DNA from: Echinococcus granulosus
Lineage: Eukaryota > Platyhelminthes > Cestoda > Cyclophyllidea > Taeniidae
NCBI RefSeq assembly: GCF_000524195.1
Contig: NW_020170392.1
Span: forward strand, 559,341 to 623,340
Reading direction: 5' to 3'
DNA: 64,000 nucleotides
Shown: positions 1 to 12,314 of the stretch, in pieces
How the letters are laid out: each line of letters opens with the position of its first letter
How positions within the stretch are numbered: position 1 is the first letter of the stretch
Position numbers and translations under genes: made by a program
The notes under the pieces: model-generated
The model's database searches: none
What the model was told of the DNA's origin: nothing
Seen by the model: only the letters and a program-made list of their open reading frames with translations

Positions 1-1046
1 GAAACGAGTTCAAAATCTATCACCGAAACAAACCTCTTAGTGTACATGGGTCTCTCCTACAAATCTACATTTCGTATGGATCAAAAGAGCACTCTGTTGA
101 TGACTGAGGTGGATTCGATAAGAGTGGGTGGTGGGTGGGCACTACAATATCTCAGAAGACGTACCGGTGGCACAATTGAAATTCTCTCATCCTCGGTTAC
201 TTTGTACATACCAAGGGAAAGAATTTGACGCGGTGCTTTGATCCACGACATTGCATCCAATTCCTGAATAAAAAAGACTGCACTCGTTTTCAGCATTGCA
301 TTAACCGAAGAAAGCAGTGCGGAAAACTTCTTCACTCTACCTGGTGGAGACGCATTAAAGTTCTGTCGTTTTTATTCGTCTTGCTGCCCTTGTGATTACG
401 TGAAATTTTATTCGCTTAACTGATTGGGAGGATTTATTAGCCTATTTTAAATAGATTGAAAAGGAAGTTTCATGACCTCCATAGCACTATTTTCCCCAAC
501 TAGACATTGAGTAAATGGAGATGATGTCGGAGTCGGGTGCTACAGCTTTCATGGAAGGTCAAACGGACAGTAGTGTCCCAGCCTTGTTAACACAGTAACA
601 GCTTTAGGCCTATTTTTAAGCGTGATAAAGCGCTTTGATGCCTCATTTCAAGGCGGAGGTACTAACCACTCCTCGTTGGTTGTAAAGAAAGTCCCCTAAA
701 AGTCCATTTTCGGTAGGCACTTTTGAATGATCCAAAAACTTTAGTAAAAATTTCCCTCTGAAAATCACTCCCTCATGGTCAATAGCATGGAAACCTTAGA
801 GGTGGTCCTAAAATTTCATTTTTTTGTAAACAAGTAAATTTTGAGGTAAAATTTATCGTGTGCCATCAAGACGTTATCTTTTTTGAGATCTTTGTTTACC
901 AGTTATCCATATTAAAAATAACCGGATCTGCACGGTCCCTCTTTAACACCCCTATTGGATCTATCTAGGTGAGATGGGAAACTTCTACTGTATAAAACAT
1001 GCTTAAAGATACAATAGAAAGCCTTCCATTGACAGTGGGTGCTGAG

Positions 1047-1352
1047 TTAATCAAAGGGGTAGTCATTCGGGGCATAGCCATCGAACTTTACTTCTGCTAT
1101 CCCCGTCTTAACCGAATTAACTTGATAGCTAACTGCCGCCGAGGCTAGGCTTGCTTGAAGGATTAAATGGTGGTAATGTGGGATTCCAACTAAGAAATAT
1201 ACCCAGCCATCAAAAACCGCCCGTGAGCGTTTAATTGGATGCGATGAGACCATTTCGTCCACAAATTCTTGGCCCACCCCCCACCCATTTAAGTCGCCAT
1301 GCCAAACGGTGATGTTGTATGCTTCGCTCCAAATTAAAGAAAAAAGCAACAT
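1047..1352 (-). CDS. possible small ORF or terminal exon, unknown product
   Basis: An open minus-strand frame gives 101 residues from the first ATG (1352) to a TAA at 1047. It opens with a short hydrophobic stretch (MLLFSLIW), then an Asn-Ile-Thr glycosylation sequon, and ends in an acidic tail (NDYPFD). The frame also stays open upstream to a good acceptor-like site (tttag at about 1379), so it could be the last exon of a minus-strand gene. Composition looks protein-like, with no low complexity. I recognise no family and found no partner exon. It may simply be a chance ORF. Confidence 0.2.
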   Translation of the reverse strand: MLLFSLIWSEAYNITVWHGDLNGWGVGQEFVDEMVSSHPIKRSRAVFDGWVYFLVGIPHYHHLILQASLASAAVSYQVNSVKTGIAEVKFDGYAPNDYPFD

Positions 1353-4300
1353 AATTGCCGTAGTTCCTTTTGCCTTTCTAAAGATCAATTCCGTAGAAAC
1401 GCCATAGACAAAGGCATTGGGAGTCCTTGTTTTTAAAATTTAATTGCTGCTGCTGTTTCGGGGTGCGAAGAAAGCCGCGAATTCCTCAGGATTTACAGTA
1501 CCTGCATTATAGTGTCAAGTGTTGATACAAATTTATTTCAAACCTGGCGTCATACTAGATTGCGTGATGTTCTTTTAACACCGCCTTAAAGACAAAAACT
1601 AGGCGCCTTGAGGGGGCTGCAGACATGAAGTCCTATCATAACCGATTTGGGACAGAGTTATTTCGGAAAGGCGAAATGCGAGAAGTGGTTCAACAAACCT
1701 CTTCCTTCTCCATTTCCTCTGGCATTTTGAGAGGCAAAAAACCTATTCGACCAAACATTTTGCTGGACAATAAATAAGGTGAGGACTCCGGCTTCAGTCA
1801 TCTTCATCGAAGTCATTTTAAACTTAACACTTTCCGGGCAATAGTTTTAAGGTGCCCTTTGCACAACACTTCTTAAACGTGCCGAGAAATTTACTTGGTG
1901 TTTCACGAAGGCAGCAAGCAGCTAGAGGAGAGTGTCTATTAAGTTTTGAAAGGCAGTTTATGGACAATAAGGCCAGATGCCTTATCACTTCACGGCATTC
2001 AGAGCTAGTCAGACCATGACCTAAGCTAGCTCTCGATGTCAAATCCACGACGAAATAAATTGAGGCTACATTACGCCACCAATGCCAGTTACAGCCCCAG
2101 GAGTTTGCACCATTCATTCCGCGTAATGGAACATGAATTTCAATAAAAATCAACTCATAGGTCCCATATTTTAAACAAATTTAGAATTAAATAGTAACAG
2201 GAGGCGTGCTGATACTAGAGTGGTGACTAAAGTGTGCGGAAATTAAATTCGAATCAGGGATTACCATCATGCAGTTTATAATTTACGACCAAATTTTACC
2301 TTGTGTGTGAAACACTTTATGCCGAGGTCGCACTCTATGACCAGAAATAGTGCTTTTGGAAAGTGTTAAAAATAAAAATCGCTTTGGTTCACGATGGTCT
2401 TGATATGCGCACCTGGTTTCGCAGCATAAAATCAAAACTTATTTGTTTGCGGTGTGCAAATGAAATGTAGTTGGTTGAAGAAGAGGCTACTCGTAAGTCC
2501 ATGCGCTTTGCCATCGGTAGGAATTCTATTCAGCATTTCGAGACTATAAAATGGTTCTGCAAATACTTTTCAATTAAGTAAAAAAAAAACTCCAAAAGGA
2601 GTCCGGATTCCGTTTTATCTACTTTGATGAAGCAACTCAACTAACACGACGCATGAAATTAATAAAATTAGGAAAATGACTACGCTCCATGTACTTTTGC
2701 CTGAGTTTGGCACGTGCAATTTTTCTCTAGTTCGGATAAAAAATGCTTCAGAAATACGGATGCAATAATTGTGCATTCTAGTACCAGGAACTGCCTCCAG
2801 CTATCACTCGTATTTGTATAAAAAGTGGGGAAACTAATCGAGTCACATCCACGGAGATCAGGAAATCTGTCTAAGTGACACAACAAACAGTTTAAATTTA
2901 GGGAAAAACATTAGACCATGACAGAATGGGGCGAATTATTGTTTGCTATATCCAGTTGTCAAAGGAGGTGGTTCGTTTTAAGTCCTCATGCCTGTATGAC
3001 CCTTGAAACTAGACACTGTATTTTAGTGAAAACCTACTTTCCCATTAAAAGGGTAGGTGTACGCACGGTTTTAGTGAAGGGGACGTCTAAATCGCAGGAC
3101 AACTCAACGCGGGAGCCGTTGATCGCATTGTGAATTCTTTCACAAACTGCCACCCAAACCAATCCTGAAATACAAAACACAAGTCAAAACTACACAGTAC
3201 ATAATTAAAAAACTAATTATTTCACCATTACTTTATAATACATAATTCACTTTGACTTGTTATACTGTTGCACAGATGAAGGATACATTTTTAAGCTACC
3301 TCTGCTAAGTTTTGACTTCTTTATTTTGCTTCTCCCTGATTGGGCAAAAATTAGGTTTTAAAATAGAGGTGCATTTTTGTCGCATGCCTTAACACGCAAA
3401 TTTATTTGATTAGTCTTGCGATAGCATTATCTTTGAGGAATCATTGCTATTTTTCATTGTTGTGAAATAAGTCCATTGCTACGGTCTCGCCCCTAATCAA
3501 ACAAAGAAGAAAAAGTGCATGTTCTGCAAAACACCGACAAAACAAGCCTCTCTCCATGCGCCACTCCGAAGTGACTCTGCTAGAGCACTTATTTGGCAGA
3601 CACTTTGGAGTCTTTTAGTAAAATAGGACTGCGGAACACAACCTTTTAAGTGGCAATATTCCCATCCGTGAGACTGCGTGAAGTTAGTAGCATTCGGGCA
3701 AGCTCCGGGAGCTTAAAGCCTAAGTAGCGGTTCTCTTTGGTTAAAGCAAAGTAGGTATTTTTATCGCCACATTCCATGAAGCTAATTGGCTTCCACGCGA
3801 TTAAAGTTGCAGAAGTGCAAAGTAAATAGGGAGTTTCGGCAGATCCAAAAAGTAACTTGTTATACGAATTTTATTTGAGGTCGAGTAAATTATCTATAGA
3901 ACTTGAACAAGTACGAGGCGATCGGGATCCAGATGTCTGGTTTTTGTGGATATTTAATTAAGGCTTTGAAGTTTATTTTCATTCGCGGTGTAATTTTGGG
4001 GCTCGAGATAGGACTGCTGCAAACAAGTAATAAAAAATGCAAAACTTTAATATGGAAGCATGAAATGGCTGTTTGCTGTGGGAAATCTGGTTTTCTATAT
4101 AACGCAGTCAATGAATAGGCAAACTTTAAATAGTTTTTTTTATCTTCATAGGTCCAATAAAATCAAGTCATTTTTCACCCGTATTGTGCTAAGTAAGAAT
4201 TTAAAAAGTGGTAAAATGGATGTTGGGAATGAGACACTAAAAAAGGAGGCAAAAGCGTTTAAATCTATGTCCCACATCACAGCAAGGGTAGTCTTGCTAC

Positions 4301-4684
4301 AGACGTCCGAATTACAAGCAAACGTACCGGGAGCTGGTAGTACGAGGAAGATAAGGGTCCAAGGTCTAAAAGGTGTCATTTGTGCAAAGTGCTTCTGAAA
4401 GTTGTGAAAGTATTGTTTACAATGATGCCGCAGCGATGGTGTGAGCAATTACTCGTCCCTACTTTCCCATTGGTCGAAAGACACCCAATTGATAGTGAGT
4501 TTGTACACTAAGTAGCTATGCAACATTCCCGTGTTTCAAGGGGAAGTAGTAAATTTTCCCCATCTACTAGGCGCAATTGGCGGCTTTATTCTGCCAATGT
4601 CCTGAAGGTCGCGACTTAAAAACATGAAATCGGAAGTAAAGTTGACGACCAATTCCACCTCCTAAATAGCGTGTGCCTACACTT

Positions 4685-4808
4685 GATCAGGTACGTACGG
4701 CTATGCCGGTAGCCAAGAGGTCAAGTCCTTCTACAGGCTGTCGTTACCTATTCTGCCCAAGTAATGTGCCTTTTTTTCTCGTCAAGGAAGGCTCGGGGCG
4801 CTACATAT
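4685..4808 (+). repeat. dispersed repeat family A, partial copy
   Basis: It carries the family's middle (ATGCCGGTAGC) and its 3' end, a T-rich run followed by GTCAAGGAAGGCTCGGGGCGCTACA. The same end recurs at about 22.87, 28.25 and 44.79 kb. The copy is degraded and lacks most of the 5' part. Confidence 0.55.
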
Positions 4809-6775
4809 TAACTTGATCTATTCGTCCGTGGATTAAAATTCAAAATGGAAGCTCCTTTTAGGCAGTACTTCCTCCACTTCATTAAGATTTCCCGATTTTC
4901 AGGTTAAAGTGACAAGGTTGTAAATTCAGGTAATCAGAACATCCTCAGCAAAATAGAAGGTTTACTTTTAAAAAATGCTTCCAAATTTTTTCGCTTTTAT
5001 CAATGGGGTGGTGAGAAGTTTCTCGCTGCAGCAGAATGCAGTCCCTATTACAACAAATGCTCCATCGAAAGGAACCTAAACTGGAATGGACACGCCTGAT
5101 TTCCCAAGGCAAATGGACTTGGTCTTTAAAGAAATTTTCCAGCAGCTTTGCATATTCCTCCAACTTCGTTTCCAGAAATGACATTTTAGATGAAATACCA
5201 GTAGATTAATGAAGAGAACCTCAAAGTTTGAGAATAACCCGGTAGTGCCACCGCAACTACCTTGAAAATTTGACATAAATGTAGTTTTGAGAGGCGACTC
5301 GACGCTTCGCCTCTATCCATGACGTGTGAGGTGATGCTCTTCACACCACCGAACCCACTTGGTAGGATACAGTGATCTGAAGAGGGGGCCTACTCATGCC
5401 GCCAAAAATTGGCATAAAGCGTCAAAATGGGCAAGTGTCAATTAGGCTATGAATGTTTGCGAAGCGGTTATCAATTTAGCTAAAAGGAATTACTTGAGAG
5501 CTCTTAAATGATGGCTTGGTGATTTGCCTATTCAGACCCCTTTCTGTGCATTAAAACAAAGTTCAAATTGGCCATTCCACTTTGATATGCCCTACGGGCA
5601 TTTAATTGTGCTGTTTTTCCTTAAAACCGACCAGAATATAGTTGTTACCGATTCATATAGCAAAGGAAATATGATAATAGTATCTGTAAAGAGTGTAGTA
5701 GGATGATACGGAATGTGAAGAGCAGTCCCTTTAAGTATAAGAGATCCCTTTCTCCCTTGCTTCGGGGGAGGAAGGGAACTGCCCCTTCAAAATCATCGTC
5801 TGCCACTTATCATGAAAAGGTTGTCTTCATCCCAAATTATGGGTTATCTAAGATTTCAGGAAACTTTTTTTCCTTCTCTCCTTTAATACTACACTTCTTC
5901 AAACATTCCGTATGCCATAATTTTCAGCTCTCAACCAACGGGCTCCGTGCAATATGCCTTAACCACATCATTAGTTTTAACAATAAGACCCTCCACCAAA
6001 AGAATGTACTGAAAATTTTTGTACAGGCGGTCAAGCCGTACTGCCTTCGAACCCGACCGCGTCGTCTCCCGCCCCTCTCCAATCTGTGCTAAAGGGGGGA
6101 GAAAATAAAACACATTCACCGCCAGTTAACGGTATTTGTAGTGGTGGATGTAGCACTATTTTCTAGTACCAAAAACGGAGACAGTCACGCAATTCAAGGA
6201 TACATCACTCGTGGGTGCAGTCGGACTTGATTCATTCCCCTTCGTAGTCCCACACTCACTTACCCCTCTGCTTCCGCCTCCCCTCCCCACATACTTTACA
6301 TCATGACAGAAGTGCCTGCTGCTTCCTCTGCTTTTGGGAGGAATGATGCCAAAATCACGCCGGGCAGTGTAGTGTATCACCACCGTTTGATTGTCAAAGT
6401 TTAACCCCTCACAAAATTGGGGTGAGTAAATGGTTGTGGTGGTGGTGTCACGTTGTGCCTTTACACTTAAAATTAAAATATATAGTTGGTCTGCTGTCGC
6501 TGTCGGGCTAGATGAAATGGTTTATTTTTTCTTACAGCGGTCTACTGCTTTTACTTATTACTTTCACAATTTATGCCATCTAGGTAATATATATATACAC
6601 ACAAATTATTTCAGTTGCCCCATCCGGTAAGCACATCAGTCTTACATTTAATTAATTTTACGTGAAATCTGTGCTTTAGTTTAATCACTTATCCATGGGT
6701 TAAGTTGTTCCAATGAATCCTCACCATCATTAAATTGCTTTGTTTGCAAGACTTTGATGGATTGTTTGCCTCTAG

Positions 6776-6912
6776 GGTCTGGTATCCGGTCACTTATGGC
6801 TCTGCAATTGTACCTACGCCGAGCGGTTTGGCCTCCAGGCCATGCCAGTAGCTCCGAGCCACTACCTATTCTATTCTAGCATTTCATCTTCTTTTTTCTC
6901 TCGGGAAGTCTT
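6776..6912 (+). repeat. dispersed repeat family A, copy
   Basis: It contains the family's 5' half in order: GGTCACTTATGGCTC, TGTACCTACGCC, then the palindromic core GGCCTCCAGGCC and ATGCCAGTAGC. A T-rich run and CTCGGGAAGTCTT follow near the 3' end. It aligns with the copies at 27.22, 28.12 and 45.59 kb. Confidence 0.6.
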
Positions 6913-8783
6913 AAGAGAGAGCACTTTTTGCACCTGTCCTTCCCCAGTTGAAGGGAAGGTTTGAAACGCTGGTGTCAAATAAACAAAGGGTGAATTTTGT
7001 TTCTTTTTTGGTTTAGAATACATCGACCATATTCCCGATACTGAAAAAGCCGGTTCTACTCAATTTGTCAAGGTTTGGCAAAAGGCTGTTCCCTTTGAAT
7101 AAACCAACTACCTGGCCAGACCTCACAGTTCGTTTGTCAGATTTATGCGTGCAGACGATCTCAATAAAAATTTTGAGACATCAACAAGCATGACTAGGAG
7201 AAGTTACACTGGTTACGCCAGTTTCTGTACTTCTTTTCCATGTTTGCATTAAATATGAACAAGACAGGGTCTGATGGTATATAATGTCAATTTTGTCCTT
7301 AAAATTGGCATTTGTTATGGTTAGGCGAGTACTTTTGCGTTAGTAATGACGACTCGACATCTGCTATTTTAGTGTCACACAAACAATTACTTTTGACACC
7401 TGCGTTGACATTATGGAGCTCAGTCAAGCTTGAAGCAGGACACCACCATTGAGTGGGCTTTGTCTATTGCGACTGTACTTATTCAGTTTGTTGCCCTATT
7501 TACTCTACGCCATCATGCCTCATTCTAACCTTTATGTGCTGTCATAACAAGAGTGGGATGCGAACAATCAGACAGCATTGTAGAGATCAGATTATGAGCT
7601 ATAAACTGAGGGTTTAATTCGTTACACTTTACATATTATGTGTATTAAATTGTTCATGAAGCTGCACCTTCTTTTTGATCAAACCGTTCCTAATGGGGTG
7701 AGCTTGACTTGACTTTATGCTCACCAGGGTCTTTTTAGAAGTCCCACTTGGCCACCACCCACCGTGTCTGGATTCCTGGGTTTGGCATATGGGAAAGCTG
7801 TTTAGACAAAGTGTATGTCCGTCACCGACCCATTTGATACCATGTATAGGCACGTCTAAGTATTAGATAGCACAACAGGAAGGAAGAATAAAGAGGACTA
7901 GAACATTTTAGCTTTGCGCTTTCGGCTAAATATCGGCCCAGTAATGGCATTGTTGGTCCCATTGTTTCAGGTTTGCTCACTTTTTTCTATTTTGTCGGTA
8001 ATTGGGCACTTTATAAACCCTAATTTTGCACACTTATTAAAGTAAATATACGACTGAATGTGTGGAGGATAGACATAAATTTCACAGGTCATATGTAGCA
8101 TATAGCTGAAATCAGATGTCGATCTCTGGATAGGGTATAGTACAAAAGAATTATCTTCGGAATTACATAAGTTGAGCCATTTCAAGGGGCAAGTAGCAGG
8201 TTTGGTTTGTTATTACTTTATCGGCTTGGGTACCATATGACTTCTGGTCCTCTGTCCTGTCTGTATTTTAAATTAAACTAAAGGGGGCGATTTAATATGG
8301 ATACCTTAAGACGCTATCGATAAAAAATTCAAGAAAGAAGGTTTCCTTCCCTGAAATGAGGCATTATAAAATATGCGAACCCACTGCCATTTACTTAATT
8401 GCCCATTAATTCCACAATTAAGCAAAAGTGATCAAAAATTACATTTGATTAGGGACATAGCCAAGGCATATCCCAAACTTAAGGAATTTTAATTAGGAAA
8501 GATGAGCCCAAACGTGAGAACATTTAGTCTTTATTAAAGTCTCAAAATCAACTAAGCAGAGAGTCATAACCCTATACTTAGAGGGAAAGTTAATCGAATA
8601 TGTTGTATGGTCTCATAATATAATTATATGAAATTTGTAAGGTACACAGCAAAATTTACAGCGTTATCAGGCCTATGGCAATTACGATTTGCATGTCTTA
8701 AATAGTAAGTATGATATAATAAAACAACGATTAACAAATAATGAGAAATTCCGCTCACTTTGCACTCCCTACAAGGTACGCAG

Positions 8784-11700
8784 ATGATTGGTTCTTTGTC
8801 AGCTGATCATTATGTGATGTGTGTGCGCGCATTTATGAATGGAATCGAGGTGATCCTGAATGAGAGGTTTTACAAACCTGGCGATGTTATATATGGGTAA
8901 GATTTCATTTTCGTTTAAACGCTTAGTGCTATCTTCTATCGTCAATTGAGACCATTAAATGTGAATACTATTACCGCCCAAATAAGATGTAATTTAAAGT
9001 GTGGGGCTCCTTTGTATTAATTATGCTGTGTTTGAAGGCTCACATCAAGGCAATGAAGTAAAAAAAAGTTATGATCAATCCCCCGTTGAAATATTCCACT
9101 TGCAAGGTGTGCCTTTTTAATTGGTATTCATGCTTTCAGAAAACTTTCACATAGGATATTATTCTTTCCCTTTTGAGTTACATTTGCCTTCGTCTGCTGA
9201 TAGTGAGTCTATGTCTTACTAATCCCTGGAGACAGTGCCTATTTTTATAATTCATCCAACCTAAATGGGTCTTGCCGCCTTATGGTCGAATATGACGTGA
9301 CAGCTTGTGCCCTAAATGGTTCCTGCAAGATATTTATCGCCAAATCGCGCTTTTTCACATTCACCCCCATTAATTTTAAGGAAGTACCGAACAATACTGT
9401 ACAAACACTTAGACCTAGCATAAATGGCCCGGAAGTGAACATGAAAATGCATTCTTCAGCACCCTTTGCTTTACAAGTTGACACAACTCTTGTTATGGAC
9501 AAGGGGATAAAAAAGTTGGATATGCTTACAACTAATGCCTCAAAAAAGGCCCTTCCTGGAGTATCGGTGAAGTTTTCCACCAAAGACCCTTGCTATTCTT
9601 TAGGTGACTGCGTGACAGTCACCTCCTCTCTCTCCATTTCAGAGCATATGCATATTGACTCAATTAGTTACCGAGTAAGTTGTTATCTGCAGATTCTGTT
9701 GCCTAATCTTCACTGTCGATTACACAACTTAGGCAAATGAGTATAATTGCTTTGCTTACAGTCCTGTCTATCACCCGTAATTTATACTTCTTAAAGCGCA
9801 AACGCAAACTTTATTCTTTGCTCAATCATGTGTGATTTTTGTAATCAGGCAGCTAGGTGTGTGTTTCGAAATTGTCCTTCATATGGTGCCACTTTTACTT
9901 GATTGATTTGCAGCTGCTAAGGCACGTGAAGTTAAATTCGAGTTTAGCTAGTACTCCTGACGATAGTCAGGTTTCTGATGTACTTTTTGGTGCCATTCGA
10001 CCCGCGGTAACGCATGATGCTGTGACGGATCTGGTTGAATTGCCTTTACCCTGTGCTTCTCTTAATGACTGCGTCTGGACGACGGATGGCTCTCTCTTTT
10101 CTGTAAGTTTGTAGGAAATGCTTTTTACACTGTCTTTGTCACTTGCATTTATTTCACAGCTCACCTTGTTTATAGCAATATTTTTTTGGCTAGGTACCAT
10201 GCCTGCTTTTGTGCAAACATTTCACTGAGCTTTTTCTACTTCGGCTCAAAATTCCAGGATTGTGAACGAGTGTCTCCTTGTAAAAAGACTTTTTTGTTTT
10301 CTCATTAGCCCGCAATTTATTTTCGGCTATTAATAGTAATCTGCACTTTTAACACTAAGCTGGCTGAACTGTGTTGTAGGGAGCACTAAAAGCCATGAAA
10401 AAGGCACCCCCTTTCTTTCACTGTGTAACTCGTTTTTGAAATCAATCGCCTTTTCGAACTAACATACCTTACGAGCACTTATCTAACCTTCAATGTGCAT
10501 CCTAAATTTTGCCTTTGAAATGGCTTTGGGCTTTAAAAATCTGATTTTTTACGTAAGCAATAATCGCTGTTAGTAGGAGTTGCTATTGAGATTAATTTGC
10601 AAATGTCTGGTAATACTGAGAAGATCGGATCTATTTAAATGTGCTGGAGATGGTAAATTGAAAGCTCACATTATTATGGCTGTGGTGGTCCAGTTCTTGT
10701 TCACGTCGTATTTTTAGTCTTCCAAAGAATCATAAAGATTTAAGAAAGCTTAGGAGTTAAGGCGGTCACGAGCATGTTGGTTTTATTTTTGGCAATAGGG
10801 CTGATGCCAAATAAACTAGATAAATAAGTAATTTATGCCACTTAATGATTGGCAAAAAAAGAAACTGAACAATTCATGTGATGTGAAACCTGGTAAAACT
10901 ATCCAAAAAATATCTACTTAAATGCTACGATCACCATCCTGTTCCGGAGATTCTGTACTTTGACCGTTTGTGCTATAAAAGCGCCACGGCAATCCAGGTG
11001 TAATGAAATGTTTCAAATAGAAATTGTAACACGCGCTGCCGTGTGAGTCTTGCCTTTTAATTACGAAAGATTGGCGGATGAAATCATTTGAATTACAATG
11101 GGATATGGTTGAGAGAATTGATTCAAATCACACATTTCATTTTACCGTTCCCCATAGTTCCGACTACGTTTCACACTCCTCTAAGTCGAGGTACTCACAA
11201 TTCAAGCACTTTATTTGGAAGTACAAAGAATTGTCTATAAGGTTATGCCAGATAGAGTAATTCTCACGAATTCCATAAAGTCTACCGCTGCAGATCACAA
11301 CTATGATGATGTGGAGCTGACTGTAAAAACTTGGCACCATCGATGTGGTGCTGTTGCCTTTTGTCCTCGTTGAATTTGCAAATCACCAGGGCAAAAATTG
11401 ACGCACAAATTATGGTTCTTCTTAGATAAAATGAATGCCAATTTGAGTGGAAAAATGGTAGCTGTCTATACCATTTACTTCCAGATTGGTAAAAAGAAAT
11501 TGCGGTAAGTGTGTTGCGTTGTGATCACGACTGTCTCAGCGGAGCACCGCGTGGAGACTTAGTTTTCGCCACATTTCTCACGTTTTTAGTCACAATAATC
11601 CTTCATTCCAATACATTTTGTATATTTTTTTCTAACATGCCAAACATGCTTGAAGTTTCTTATTGGAAATATATTTCAACTCCTCGAAAATAGGGATATT

Positions 11701-12314
11701 TTATGGCAGTAACCGTGCAGGATCTTTAGCTAAGGCGGTAGCATCTCGGGAAATTAACAGGTGTTGCATGAAAAAGAGGACGTCGACATGCGAATCAAGG
11801 TCTTGGTGTTGCTAAACGGTAGTACTAGACAGAAAATTGCGATAGATAATTTATGGCCCTGTTTGGACACAAAAAGTTAGTAGTTCACTTCAGCTTGGAT
11901 GAGAAGGTCTAATAATCCTAGTTGCGTCTCGATTCCAGAATTACTATTTCCTGATTCTCACGCACTTAGTGTCGTTATGAAGTGGAGGTAACCATAGCTA
12001 TCTCCCTGGACTCCAGTATCACCACAACCGTGGGCAACGTTGAATATCCTCCGATCACCCTTACCCTACCCGTGAAAGTGGTGCCGCCGCAGATGAGTAA
12101 GGAGCCCTGCCTTCCTCCTTGGACGTCCCTGTGTCTGGTCGCCTTGGCTGAAGATGAGCCGGGCGTATCGCCTCAGTTGTCCAAAGCGGTAATTCAGGAG
12201 TGGGGTAACCTCCCTGGCGCATCTTTTGAGCCTTGCCAAACTGTCAGGATTCATGGTGGGCAACGCGGCACCGCTGGGCTCACGCCCTCCGCTGCTCAAA
12301 GTCAGTTCCACTAA
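8784..12314 (+). CDS. arrestin domain-containing protein (ARRDC-like)
   Basis: Four exons join in phase: 8784-8896, 9236-9674, 9914-10102 and 11970-12314, about 361 residues ending in TAA. Exon 1 has the N-arrestin signature FYKPGDVIYG. Exon 2 covers the end of the N domain (VEYDVTACAL, then FFTFTPINF) and the start of the C domain. Exon 3 begins LLRHVKL, and exon 4 has RYEVEVTIAISL and YPPITLTLPV, matching the last strands of an arrestin C domain. ARRDC/alpha-arrestins are cytoplasmic adaptors that link membrane cargo to HECT ubiquitin ligases through PPxY motifs. No PPxY is visible in the tail (it has VPPQ and LPPW), so ligase binding is not supported. About 60 residues usual in the N domain between strands 2 and 6 are missing, so an exon may lie undetected in the first intron. 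The start is the first ATG of exon 1, which follows a CAG, so an upstream exon is possible. Confidence 0.6.

Larger units (their letters stand above)
1..8783. other. AT-rich intergenic DNA, no convincing gene
   Basis: No recognisable protein family, splice-linked exon chain or RNA gene was found here. The stretch contains two copies of a dispersed repeat (about 4.69 and 6.78 kb), a short TA/CA microsatellite near 6586-6605, and two minus-strand open frames of about 110 codons (near 1.05-1.39 and 1.82-2.15 kb). Those two frames are listed or discussed separately because they resemble no family I know. Confidence 0.6.

Noticed and set aside
6776..6840. Possible tRNA gene or tRNA-derived SINE head
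   Set aside because: No cloverleaf or clear A/B boxes could be formed; the segment aligns instead with the other family A copies.
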